Shown here piece by piece: positions 50,025 through 58,535 of a stretch of 64,000 nucleotides of DNA. The first letter of the stretch is position 1; each line of letters opens with the position of its first letter. A program made the position numbers and the translations under genes. A model generated the notes under the pieces. The model did no database searches. It worked only from the letters and a program-made list of their open reading frames with translations, and was not told the DNA's origin. The stretch comes from Chitinimonas sp036961565. GTDB taxonomy: Bacteria; Pseudomonadota; Gammaproteobacteria; Burkholderiales; Chitinimonadaceae. The DNA is taken from positions 186,001 to 250,000 of the forward strand of contig NZ_JBAMDD010000004.1 in NCBI RefSeq assembly GCF_036961565.1. Reading direction: 5' to 3'.

Positions 50025-51242
50025 TCAACCGCGCTTGCGCGAAGCGATGCGCATGCGCAAGGCATTGAGCTTGATGAAGCCTTCGGCATCCTTCTGGTTA
50101 TAGGCGCCACCATCATCGTCGAAAGTCGCGATAGTCTGGTCAAACAAGGTGTCCTTGGAGTCGCGCGCCACCACCGACACCCCGCCCTTGTAGAGCTTCA
50201 CCCGCACCCAGCCGTTGACATATTGCTGGGTATTGTCGATCAGCGCCTGCAAGGCGCGGCGCTCCGGGCTCCACCAGTAGCCGTTGTAGATCAGCTCGGC
50301 GTAGCGGGGCATCAGGTTGTCCTTGAGATGCGCCACTTCCCTATCCAGGGTAATCGACTCGATACCCCGATGCGCCTTCAGCAGGATAGTGCCACCCGGT
50401 GTCTCGTAGCAGCCGCGCGATTTCATACCCACATAGCGGTTCTCCACCAGGTCCAGCCGGCCTATGCCATGCTTGCCGCCCAGTTCATTGAGCTTGGCCA
50501 GCAGTTCATGGGGCTTTTGGCGCAGGCCATTGATGGCCACCAGGTCACCTTGTTCAAATTCCATGTCCAGGTATTCAGGGGCGTCCGGCGCGGCTTCCGG
50601 CGCCACCGTCCAGCGCCACATGCTTTCCTCTGCCTCGGCCTTGGGGTCTTCCAGGTGGCGGCCTTCGAACGAGATATGCAGCAGGTTGGCATCCATGGAG
50701 TACGGTGCGCCACCGGCCTTGTGCTTCATCTCGATAGGTATGCCGGCCTTTTCGGCGTAGGCCAACAGTTTTTCGCGGCTCAACAGATCCCATTCCCGCC
50801 AAGGTGCAATCACCTTCACACCGGGCTTGAGCGCGTAGTAACCCAGCTCAAAACGCACCTGGTCATTGCCCTTGCCTGTGGCACCGTGGCTCACTGCATC
50901 TGCCCCGGTCTGGTTGGCAATCTCGATCTGGCGCTTGGCTATCAGTGGCCTAGCGATGGAGGTGCCCAGCAGGTATTCGCCCTCATACACGGTATTGGCG
51001 CGGAACATAGGGAAGACAAAATCGCGTACGAACTCTTCGCGCAAATCGTCGATATAGATGTTCTCTGGCTTGATACCCAGCTTGATGGCCTTGGCACGGG
51101 CCGGCTCCAGCTCTTCACCCTGGCCGATATCCGCGGTAAAGGTGACGATCTCCGATTGGTAGGTATCCTGCAGCCACTTGAGGATGACCGAGGTATCAAG
51201 ACCACCGGAGTAGGCGAGTACAACTTTGTTGGCGTCAGACAT
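50025..51242 (-). CDS. argG: Argininosuccinate synthase
   Basis: A 405-residue ArgG: KVVLAYSGGLDTSVILKWL (PP-loop), FTADIGQGEELEPARAKA, NQTGADAVSHGATGKGNDQVRFELGYYAL and KHKAGGAPYSMDANLLHISFEG. It joins citrulline and aspartate with ATP in arginine synthesis. It is the last gene of a run argF-VOC-CHMI-argG (gaps 14, 2 and 21 bp), followed by a strong terminator. Start ATG 51242 has AGGAAA upstream. Confidence 0.97.
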   Translation of the reverse strand: MSDANKVVLAYSGGLDTSVILKWLQDTYQSEIVTFTADIGQGEELEPARAKAIKLGIKPENIYIDDLREEFVRDFVFPMFRANTVYEGEYLLGTSIARPLIAKRQIEIANQTGADAVSHGATGKGNDQVRFELGYYALKPGVKVIAPWREWDLLSREKLLAYAEKAGIPIEMKHKAGGAPYSMDANLLHISFEGRHLEDPKAEAEESMWRWTVAPEAAPDAPEYLDMEFEQGDLVAINGLRQKPHELLAKLNELGGKHGIGRLDLVENRYVGMKSRGCYETPGGTILLKAHRGIESITLDREVAHLKDNLMPRYAELIYNGYWWSPERRALQALIDNTQQYVNGWVRVKLYKGGVSVVARDSKDTLFDQTIATFDDDGGAYNQKDAEGFIKLNALRMRIASRKRG

Positions 51243-51263
51243 AAGACTTTCCTGCTAATGGGT

Positions 51264-51635
51264 TCAATTCTGGGGTGAGACGATCTTGGCGTAGGTATCG
51301 CCGTCTATATCTATCGTCTCAAAACAAAGCTGGCACTGGCGCTCGGCCAGCGTACGCGGGAAATGGGCGGCGACTACAGGCTGCAGTGCCGCCAGCGCTC
51401 GTCGCTTGAACGCCGCAGTACGGCGGTTGATCAGGTAGAGCTTGAGGTGGACAAAAGCATGAGTGGCATTGCCATCCCCCACATACCAATCAGTCAGCTT
51501 GACGGCGCGGCTTTTGATATCGATCTCAGCCACATCGCCGGTCTCAACCAGCGCCGCATGGAGTTCTGCAAACAGTCGCCGAAAATCCGGCTGTTCTGCC
51601 AGGTTATCGGTGTATTCAATAACGATATGGGGCAT
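51264..51635 (-). CDS. 5-Carboxymethyl-2-hydroxymuconate isomerase family protein
   Basis: About 123 residues from ATG 51635. MPHIVIEYTDNL puts Pro directly after Met, the catalytic Pro1 of this tautomerase superfamily; the TTG two codons upstream (51641) would bury it and is rejected. It continues with HAALVETGDVAEIDIKSRAVKL and HAFVHLKLYLINRRTAAFKR, as in CHMI-like isomerases. In CHMI proper it acts in homoprotocatechuate breakdown, but here it sits inside an arginine operon, so the real substrate is unclear. It begins 2 bp after the VOC stop. Confidence 0.8.
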   Translation of the reverse strand: MPHIVIEYTDNLAEQPDFRRLFAELHAALVETGDVAEIDIKSRAVKLTDWYVGDGNATHAFVHLKLYLINRRTAAFKRRALAALQPVVAAHFPRTLAERQCQLCFETIDIDGDTYAKIVSPQN

Positions 51636-51637
51636 GC

Positions 51638-52030
51638 TCAACCTGGGTGGTGACAGACGGCCTCGATATTGTGGCCGTCCGGGTCCAATACAAAGGCACC
51701 GTAATAATGCGGATGATAGTGCGGGCGCAAACCCGGCGCGCCATTGTCGCGGCCGCCCGCCAACAGGGCGGCGACATGGAATGCCTCAACGGCCGCGCGG
51801 CTGTCCGCCCTGAAAGCAATATGGATGGGCGGTTGGTTGGGGATACCCACGCTCAGCCAGAAATCCGGCTTGCCGCTGGCTTTCTCCCCAAAGCCCGCCA
51901 CATCGGTGTGGCCCGTCACTTCGGCGGAGAATTCCGCCAGGCAGCCATAGCCCAGGGCAGCAAGTGCAGCTTCGTAAAACGCCTTGCTGCGGCTGTAGTC
52001 ACTGACGATCACACCGGTGTGGTCTATCAT
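51638..52030 (-). CDS. VOC-family (glyoxalase/dioxygenase-fold) protein
   Basis: A 130-residue protein with two beta-alpha-beta-beta-beta units. It begins IDHTGVIVSDYSRSKAFYEAAL (His4 is a usual metal ligand), has IHIAFRADSRAAVEAFH in the middle and ends FVLDPDGHNIEAVCH (Glu ligand). VOC members include lactoylglutathione lyases and resistance proteins; the specific activity is not evident. It lies between argF (14 bp) and the CHMI-like gene (2 bp). Confidence 0.85.
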   Translation of the reverse strand: MIDHTGVIVSDYSRSKAFYEAALAALGYGCLAEFSAEVTGHTDVAGFGEKASGKPDFWLSVGIPNQPPIHIAFRADSRAAVEAFHVAALLAGGRDNGAPGLRPHYHPHYYGAFVLDPDGHNIEAVCHHPG

Positions 52031-52044
52031 CCTTCGCGCCCCGA

Positions 52045-52962
52045 TTAGTTGTCTATCTTGCCCAGCAACAGGTATTCAATCAGTGCCTTCTGGGTGTGCA
52101 TACGGTTCTCTGCCTCATCCCAGACGATGGATTGCGGACCGTCCAGCACATCCGGATCCACCTCCTCGCCGCGATGCGCCGGCAGGCAATGCATAAAGAC
52201 CGCATCCTTGTCAGCCAGTTTCATCAACTCGCCAGTCACCTTGTAGCTGAGGAAATCAACCCGGCGCTGCAGGCTCTCCCGCTCAAAGCCCATGGAGACG
52301 CAAACGTCGGTAGAGACGAGATCCGCCCCTTCGGTTGCCTCACGCGGGTCATGGGTCTGTTCAAAGTGGCCACGGTAATCGATGCCATCCAGCACCGACA
52401 TCTCATAGCCCTTGGGGCAGGCCAGCCGCAACTTGAAGTTGAAGATACGCGCCGCCTGCAGCCAGGTGCGGGAAATATTGTTGGAGTCGCCTATCCAGGC
52501 CACCGTCTTGCCTTCGATGGAACCACGATGCTCGATATAGGTAAAGATATCGGCCAAGGTCTGGCAAGGGTGGTACTCATTGGTCAGGCCATTGATGACC
52601 GGTGCCTTGGAATAGCTGGCGAAGGTATCGACGATGGTCTGCTCATAGGTGCGCAGCATCACCACATCACACATGCGGCCGATCACGCGTGCCACATCCT
52701 CGATAGGCTCCCCTCGCCCCAACTGCGTATCCTTGCTGGCCAGGAACATGGCATGGCCGCCAAGCTGGTTCATGCCCGCCTCGAACGACACCCGTGTGCG
52801 GGTGGAGCTCTTCTCGAAGATCATGGCCAGGGTCTTGCCTTGCAGGGGCTGATAGAGCTCCCCTCGGCGCAGGCGATCCTTCAGTACACGGCTGCGGACG
52901 AACAGGTGCTCGTATTCGTCACGGCTGAAGTCGGTAAACTGGAGGAAGTGCTTGCCTGGCAT
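52045..52962 (-). CDS. argF: Ornithine carbamoyltransferase
   Basis: About 305 residues from ATG 52962 with GAGG five bases upstream. The carbamoyl-phosphate site is FEKSSTRTRVSFEAG, followed by GRGEPIEDVARVIGR and HPCQTLADIFTYIEH; HCLPAHRGEEVD is the ornithine/active-site loop. It makes citrulline from ornithine and carbamoyl phosphate. First gene of the argF-VOC-CHMI-argG operon. No clear ARG box is seen in the 127 bp upstream. Confidence 0.97.
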   Translation of the reverse strand: MPGKHFLQFTDFSRDEYEHLFVRSRVLKDRLRRGELYQPLQGKTLAMIFEKSSTRTRVSFEAGMNQLGGHAMFLASKDTQLGRGEPIEDVARVIGRMCDVVMLRTYEQTIVDTFASYSKAPVINGLTNEYHPCQTLADIFTYIEHRGSIEGKTVAWIGDSNNISRTWLQAARIFNFKLRLACPKGYEMSVLDGIDYRGHFEQTHDPREATEGADLVSTDVCVSMGFERESLQRRVDFLSYKVTGELMKLADKDAVFMHCLPAHRGEEVDPDVLDGPQSIVWDEAENRMHTQKALIEYLLLGKIDN

Positions 52963-53089
52963 GCTGGCCTCTTTGTGCGTTGCGGAAAAGCTTTGAGCTT
53001 CTCCGAGCAAGGCCGCCCGGTCAAGAAGGATTTTCCACTATGCGACATCGATTTATGGAATATCGACATCACTGGCGGCCAGATCGGCG

Positions 53090-54898
53090 TTAATCGGCCG
53101 GGAATATCCGGTCGCGGCCACACGCCTTGGCGCGGTAAAGGGCTGCATCCGCAGCCGCCAGCAAGCTATCGGGGCTACGGCCATGGCGTGGATACTCGGC
53201 AACGCCGGCCGAGAAACTCAGTTGGTCCAGCCTGCGCCCATCCATCTCCACCACCAGAGCATGGAAACGGTGCAGCAGGGTGCGCACCCGCCCCAAAGCC
53301 AGCTCCAGATCGATATCCGAGAGCACCAGGCAGAATTCCTCACCCCCAAAGCGGCAAGCAAAGTCCGACCCACGGATATTGCCTATCAGCATGCTGGCCA
53401 GCTCTATCAGCACCTGGTCGCCCATGGGATGGCCAAAGCGGTCGTTCACCGCCTTGAAGTGATCGAGATCAATCAGCACCACACAGACGGAATAGTGCCG
53501 ACGCTCCGCCAGCTTGATCTCATTGCTCAACTCTTCCTGCAGGTAGCGCCGGTTATAGAGATTGGTCAAGGGATCGCGTATGGCCTGCTCGCGCAGCTTG
53601 GCCTGCAGCCGCTCAATCTCATCGACCTTGTTGGCCAGCTCGCGGTTCAGCATCTCCAGCTCGGTACGGGCACGCTCGGCCTCGGCCTGCTTGAGCAGGG
53701 CGAAGTCGCGCTCGCGCTCTGCCTCGGCCAGCTCGCTCTGTATACGGGTAATCTGGGTGCGCGCACGGGCAGCACTACCCAGCGATCGCTGATATAGCTG
53801 CTGGTACTGATCCAGATAATCGTAAGCCTGCTGCCACTGCCCCAGGCTGGCATGGGCGCGTGCCAACTCACGATTGATCTGCACCGGGTAATAGGGGTCC
53901 TGCTGCTTGCTCAGATAGGCCTCGGCCTTCTGGAAAGCCCCCAGCGAGGCACTCACATGGCCCAAGCCACGTTCCACCAGGCCGCGCACCCACAGGCAAT
54001 GGGTAATCACCCGGGATTCGCCCGATGCCTCAGCGGCCAGCAAGGCCCTGTCCACCATGGCGCCAGCTTCGTCCCAACGGCCATGTGCCGCATAGGTATG
54101 GGCGGCGATAGCCTGGAAAAAAGCGGCATCCGCCTTGCCTATGCGCACCTCGTCATCACTGAGGTTCAAATAGGGCTGTATGGTTTCGTAAGCTGCCTCA
54201 TGGGCACCAATGGCCAATTGGCACATGGCCAGGTTGCCTGCCACCAAGGGCGCCAGGGCCGCCAGACGTGACTGCGCCACCATCTCGTCAGCCTCCACCA
54301 GAAAGCGGATGGCATCTTCATAATTGCCCGCACCATGCTGGGCGTCACCGAGATTGGAAAGTATCAAGGCCAGGTGGTCGGGCGAGCCCAGTTGCCTGGC
54401 AGCAGTCAAGGCCTTGTAGCAATGGCGCATGCCATCGTCGAGCTGGCCCGCCTCTATGCTGGTAATACCCAGGCAGTTATAGATGACAAAGGCGTCTACC
54501 GGCTCGGCCCCGTCCAGCTCAGACACAAAGCCGATCAACTCGGCATAGGCATCGTCAGAGCGGCCATCGCGCGACAACAGGGCCGATACGCCGAAACTGG
54601 CGCGCATCAGGCCGCGCACATCCTTCTTACGCTCGAAGAAATGCTTGGCCGACTCAAACTCCCGCCGCGCCAGCTCCACGTCACCATGGCGCATTTCGTA
54701 GCACGCCAGCGCCACACGGGCATAGACCTCACCCGCGTCATCCCCCGTCTGGCAGGCAAGCGCCAGCGCACGCTCGGCCAGCGAGCGCGCCTCCAGCGGG
54801 TCGCCATATTGCAGCCGCCAGGCACCGGCATTCAGCGCAGCGATTTCCTGCGCTACCGACACCTGGGCTACTGGGGGATCATGGGCCTCAGCGGTCAT
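53090..54898 (-). CDS. TPR-GGDEF diguanylate cyclase
   Basis: A 602-residue protein. Residues about 15-360 are tandem helical repeats of TPR type (RLQYGDPLEARSLAERALALA, LGITSIEAGQLDDGMRHCYKAL, ILSNLGDAQHGAGNYEDAIRFL). A coiled coil (about 370-435) follows. The GGDEF domain has AIRDPLTNLYNRRYLQEEL, LIDLDHFKAVNDRFGH and RFGGEEFCLVLS; RGSD five residues earlier is an RxxD I-site. GGEEF is an accepted active variant. It follows the decarboxylase gene by 37 bp and may be co-transcribed with it. Confidence 0.93.
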   Translation of the reverse strand: MTAEAHDPPVAQVSVAQEIAALNAGAWRLQYGDPLEARSLAERALALACQTGDDAGEVYARVALACYEMRHGDVELARREFESAKHFFERKKDVRGLMRASFGVSALLSRDGRSDDAYAELIGFVSELDGAEPVDAFVIYNCLGITSIEAGQLDDGMRHCYKALTAARQLGSPDHLALILSNLGDAQHGAGNYEDAIRFLVEADEMVAQSRLAALAPLVAGNLAMCQLAIGAHEAAYETIQPYLNLSDDEVRIGKADAAFFQAIAAHTYAAHGRWDEAGAMVDRALLAAEASGESRVITHCLWVRGLVERGLGHVSASLGAFQKAEAYLSKQQDPYYPVQINRELARAHASLGQWQQAYDYLDQYQQLYQRSLGSAARARTQITRIQSELAEAERERDFALLKQAEAERARTELEMLNRELANKVDEIERLQAKLREQAIRDPLTNLYNRRYLQEELSNEIKLAERRHYSVCVVLIDLDHFKAVNDRFGHPMGDQVLIELASMLIGNIRGSDFACRFGGEEFCLVLSDIDLELALGRVRTLLHRFHALVVEMDGRRLDQLSFSAGVAEYPRHGRSPDSLLAAADAALYRAKACGRDRIFPAD

Positions 54899-54935
54899 GG
54901 GTACTATGCAATGAATATGACTCAGGATGCGCGAT

Positions 54936-56927
54936 TCAGGCCTTGCCGTCCAGCGTTCTCAGGCCTGCCTCGTCTTCTGCCGTCAGCACCCGGATACAAG
55001 GCAGCCAGCCGTCGAACACCACACCGTGCAGCTCGGTCTGCTTCTGGCTACGGAGCAGGTTGACCAGATAGCTGATGATCTCCGGCGTAATGACCTGACC
55101 GGGCACCAATACCGGTATGCCCGGTGGATAGGGTACAACCTGGTCAGAGCTGACGCGGCCCGCCAATGCCTGGTTGACCTGGTCAGCCTCATCCAGCAAG
55201 GGCGCCAGTTCACCACCGCAATAGAAGGCATCGCGCGGCAGGTATTTGAGCCGGGTGAAGTGCGGAATCGCCGGTGTACGGTACAGCCGCCGTGGTGCGC
55301 GGGTTTCGCGGCTGATACGCATCAGCGCATCGTACAGGCGCGCCACCTTGCTCTTGGTGGTGCCTATGGTCAGCAATAAAGTGATGGTGTTGAAGGTCGA
55401 TTTCTCGATCTGGATGTTGTAGCGCTCAAACAACAGTTTCTGCAGGTCATCCACCGTATAGCCTGATGCCGAGATATCCACGGTCACCTTGGTCGGGTCC
55501 AGCCTCACCCCGTCCTGCTTCACTTCCTCGGGCAACAGGTCATCCAGTTCCAGCACCCGGAACACCCCGGTGGAGTTGATCAATTCCTTCAGTTCCGCCG
55601 CCAGCGCCAGGGTACGGCTCAGCAGCTTGTAGCCTTCCATGCTCATTTGCCGGCGGGCCACATCCAGGCTGGCAATCATGCTGTACTGCGGGCTGGTCGA
55701 GGTATGCATGTTGTAGTTCTCGCGGAACACATGCTCATTGAACTCAACCACCTCGTTCACATGAATCATCGACGCCTGCGAGAAAGCACTCATCACCTTG
55801 TGGGTGGACTGAGTGGCGAAATCCGCCCCCGCCTCCAGCGCAGTGGGGCGGAACTCGGGATGGAAACGGGCATGGCCGTACCAGGCCTCGTCGATGATCA
55901 CCTTGATGCCGTGCTCGTGTGCCTTGGCAATGATGGGTGGCAGGTCATAGCGCAAGCCATCATAGGTGCACGAGGTCAGTATCATGGCCCTCGCATCGGT
56001 GTTGTCTTCTATGGCCTTGAAGATCAGCTGCTTGGGTACCGGGCCGAACAGGCCGTACTCCAGGTTGGTGCTCGAATCCAGGTAAACCGGCAAGGCGCCC
56101 GATATCACCACGCCGTGATGTACCGACTTATGGCAGTTGCGATCCAGCAGCAGCTTGTCGCCCGGCGCCAGCAAGGTCTGCAATATCACCTTGTTGGCGG
56201 TAGAGGTGCCATTGGTGGCAAAGAAAGTGCGATGGGCGCCAAAAGCCTTGGCAGCAATCTGCTGCGCCTCGTCAATGATGCCTGTCGGGTGCAGCAGGGA
56301 ATCGAGCATGGGCACCGAGCACGACAAATCGCCCCGGAAGATATGCTCGCCCATGAAGTCATAGAAATCTTCGGCCCAGGGGCTGCCACGCAGGCTGTCG
56401 CCCGAGCTGTGGCCCGGTGTGTGCCAGGCATCCTTGGCCATGAATACATACTGCTTGAGCTTGTCGTAAAACGGCGTGTGGGCCCGCTCCAGCAACTGGG
56501 TGCTCAGTATGCGGTACCAGCCGAAATAGTCCGGATCATCGCGGTAGAAGTAACCGTCCACCGCCTCGCACAGCAAGGTGTTCACCACCTCGGCCTCATC
56601 CTGCTGGGCAATCAGGATGTAGACATCCAGCTCCGGCCGGTGGGCATGGATGGCATGCACCAGGTCCAGCGCCGACATCTGCAGTTTCTTCTTGCGCGCA
56701 CCACCCTGCTCACCGACGCGATGCAGCTGGTCATCCACGATCACAGCCTGGATATCGCCGTCCTCACGTATGGCCGCCAGGGCTTCCTGCGCCGTTTCCA
56801 CCCCGATAAACGTGGCACCCAAGGGGTTGTCCAATTGCCTTGCGGCAGCATTCAATCCCTTGACCAGTGCTTTCAGCACCAGCTTCTCGTCGTTTACCAG
56901 TAAAATGCGGCTAATCGGTTTTGACAC
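54936..56927 (-). CDS. Ornithine/lysine/arginine decarboxylase (fold type I, with receiver-like N-terminus)
   Basis: A 663-residue protein from GTG 56927. Residues 1-~125 look like the flavodoxin/receiver-like wing (ISRILLVNDEKLVLKAL). The PLP domain has FFATNGTSTANKVILQTLL, VIIDEAWYGHARFHPEFRP and ATQSTHKVMSAFSQASMIH, where Lys377 of THK forms the Schiff base. The C-terminal domain ends in YPPGIPVLVPGQVITPEI. It is shorter than the ~710-755 residues of E. coli LdcI/AdiA/SpeC. Substrate (ornithine, lysine or arginine) is not decided by sequence; the nearby arg operon favours ornithine or arginine. Confidence 0.9.
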   Translation of the reverse strand: MSKPISRILLVNDEKLVLKALVKGLNAAARQLDNPLGATFIGVETAQEALAAIREDGDIQAVIVDDQLHRVGEQGGARKKKLQMSALDLVHAIHAHRPELDVYILIAQQDEAEVVNTLLCEAVDGYFYRDDPDYFGWYRILSTQLLERAHTPFYDKLKQYVFMAKDAWHTPGHSSGDSLRGSPWAEDFYDFMGEHIFRGDLSCSVPMLDSLLHPTGIIDEAQQIAAKAFGAHRTFFATNGTSTANKVILQTLLAPGDKLLLDRNCHKSVHHGVVISGALPVYLDSSTNLEYGLFGPVPKQLIFKAIEDNTDARAMILTSCTYDGLRYDLPPIIAKAHEHGIKVIIDEAWYGHARFHPEFRPTALEAGADFATQSTHKVMSAFSQASMIHVNEVVEFNEHVFRENYNMHTSTSPQYSMIASLDVARRQMSMEGYKLLSRTLALAAELKELINSTGVFRVLELDDLLPEEVKQDGVRLDPTKVTVDISASGYTVDDLQKLLFERYNIQIEKSTFNTITLLLTIGTTKSKVARLYDALMRISRETRAPRRLYRTPAIPHFTRLKYLPRDAFYCGGELAPLLDEADQVNQALAGRVSSDQVVPYPPGIPVLVPGQVITPEIISYLVNLLRSQKQTELHGVVFDGWLPCIRVLTAEDEAGLRTLDGKA

Positions 56928-57012
56928 GGTTATCTCTTCCTATAATTCTTGAATTGCGGGGCGGGATCTCCGCCCAAGCCCGCAAGAATAATCCAAGCCC
57001 AAGCTATAAGCG

Positions 57013-57327
57013 ATGATTTGCAACCCATACGAAGTCATCATCCAAGGCCTCACCCGCAATGGCCGCGAGTTCCGCCCCTCTGATTGGGCTGAACGGCTGT
57101 CAGGTATTCTCTCGACTTTTGGTACCGACCAGAAGCTGTCGTACGCGCCTTATGTGCGTCCGATGGTCATGGAAAACGTACGCTGCGTCGCCATCGACAA
57201 GCAGCTCGAGAAGATAGACCCGCGCGTGTACAGCTTTCTGATGAGTTTTGCCAAAGACAACGACCTGCGCGTTGTCGACTGCCGCCAATTGCTGGAAGAA
57301 CACTACCCCAGTCAGTTCCTGGGTTAG
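57013..57327 (+). CDS. DUF3579 family protein
   Basis: A 104-residue small protein: EVIIQGLTRNGREFRPSDWAERL, LSYAPYVRPMVMENVRCVAID and FLMSFAKDNDLRVVDCRQLLEEH. DUF3579 is mostly betaproteobacterial and in several genomes lies close to argF or argG, as here. The pattern of a nucleic-acid-binding-like or ribosomal-site protein is uncertain. It is divergent from the decarboxylase gene (85 bp apart) and ends in a hairpin. Confidence 0.9.
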   Translation: MICNPYEVIIQGLTRNGREFRPSDWAERLSGILSTFGTDQKLSYAPYVRPMVMENVRCVAIDKQLEKIDPRVYSFLMSFAKDNDLRVVDCRQLLEEHYPSQFLG

Positions 57328-57332
57328 TTTCA

Positions 57333-57354
57333 GTGCCCCTGGCAACAGGGGCAC
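57333..57354. terminator. Hairpin between convergent DUF3579 and DUF475 genes
   Basis: GTGCCCCTG (57333-57341), a GCAA loop and CAGGGGCAC (57346-57354) form a perfect 9-bp stem six bases after the DUF3579 stop. A second dyad TTGGAG/CTCCAA follows at 57370-57387. No T-run, so the termination mode is uncertain. Confidence 0.5.
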
Positions 57355-57437
57355 CATTCTACGCCGCAATTGGAGCAATTACTCCAACCTCCTGACTTCA
57401 TAGCCTGAAGGCCACAGGCCGGTACTTGCTCGGCCTG

Positions 57438-58457
57438 CTATTGTGCAGCCGCAACGCGGCGGTTGTGCCTGATCGACGAATACAGCGCCAAAACAATGAA
57501 GGCCGCACCGATCAAACCGGTGATGACTTCCGAGATATGGTGCACCGTACCGACGAACATGATGGTCGCCAAGGCGCCTATGGCATAGAACGCGCCATGC
57601 TCCAGGTAACGGAACTGATCGAGCGTGCCCTTGGCCACGAAATAAAGGGTCAGCGAACGCACGAACATGGCGCCCACACCCAGGCCGATGGCAATGATGA
57701 AGATGTTGTTGGACAGTGCAAACGCACCGATCACCCCATCAAAACTGAAGCTGGCGTCCAGCACCTCAAGATAGAGGAAGGCCGACAAGCCAGTGCGCAC
57801 CACCGTGCCGTTATGGTTTGCCTCTTCGTCCGACTCCAGCAAGGCAGAGAATCCATCCACGATGATGTAGGTGATCAGGCCAGCCATGGCAGCCAGCACG
57901 AACTCCATCTGTTTAGCCTGGGGCAGGTAGGTCGATATCACATAGATGACAATCATGCAGATGGCTATGGTCACGGCCTCCATCTTGCCCAGCTTGCTCA
58001 GAGGTTCCTCGATCAGCCGCACCCAATGCACGTCCTTTTCCTTGTCCAGGAAAAACTGCAGGAACACCATCATCAGGAAGGCCCCGCCAAAACCAGCCAC
58101 CACCACATGTGCCGAGGTCAGGGTGGCCGCATAACCATCCGGGTCGCCAACCGCCAGTTGCAGGGCCGCCCAAGGCGACAGCTTGGCAATCACCGCCACA
58201 ATCAGCACAGGGAACACCACCCGCATGCCAAACACGGCAATCAGCATGCCCCAGGTGATAAAGCGATGGCGCCATTTTTCATCCATGTCCTTGAGCACCG
58301 TGGCATTGACCACGGCATTGTCAAACGACAAGGAGACCTCCAGCACGGACAGTATGGCCGCGATAAACATGGCCTTGGGGCCACCCACATAGAAAGCCGC
58401 CGCCAGGCCCAGGCCGGTAACGATAAAAGAGGATCGGAAGTATTGAAGGTTGCCCAC
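57438..58457 (-). CDS. DUF475 (TerC-like) integral membrane protein
   Basis: A 339-residue polytopic protein starting at GTG 58457 (GAGG eight bases upstream). It has VLEVSLSFDNAVVNATVLKDM (the DNA motif with acidic residue in a membrane helix), LLESDEEANHN, LEVLDASFSFDGVIGAFALS and a series of about nine helices. DUF475/TerC-like proteins are linked with metal ion (tellurite, manganese) homeostasis in other organisms. No yybP-ykoY type element was evident upstream. It is separated from ubiD by a hairpin. Confidence 0.9.
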   Translation of the reverse strand: MGNLQYFRSSFIVTGLGLAAAFYVGGPKAMFIAAILSVLEVSLSFDNAVVNATVLKDMDEKWRHRFITWGMLIAVFGMRVVFPVLIVAVIAKLSPWAALQLAVGDPDGYAATLTSAHVVVAGFGGAFLMMVFLQFFLDKEKDVHWVRLIEEPLSKLGKMEAVTIAICMIVIYVISTYLPQAKQMEFVLAAMAGLITYIIVDGFSALLESDEEANHNGTVVRTGLSAFLYLEVLDASFSFDGVIGAFALSNNIFIIAIGLGVGAMFVRSLTLYFVAKGTLDQFRYLEHGAFYAIGALATIMFVGTVHHISEVITGLIGAAFIVLALYSSIRHNRRVAAAQ

Positions 58458-58494
58458 GGGCCTGCCTCAGTTGGTTTTTGTTGAAATGAGATTG

Positions 58495-58511
58495 CCCCGG
58501 TCACACCGGGG
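58495..58511 (-). terminator. Hairpin between ubiD and DUF475 genes
   Basis: CCCCGGT (58495-58501), CAC and ACCGGGG (58505-58511) form a GC-rich stem 24 bp after the ubiD stop on the minus strand. The following sequence is only moderately T-rich, so it may be a weak or read-through terminator. Confidence 0.5.
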
Positions 58512-58535
58512 TTATTGCGGGCTTCCAGAAGCCCC

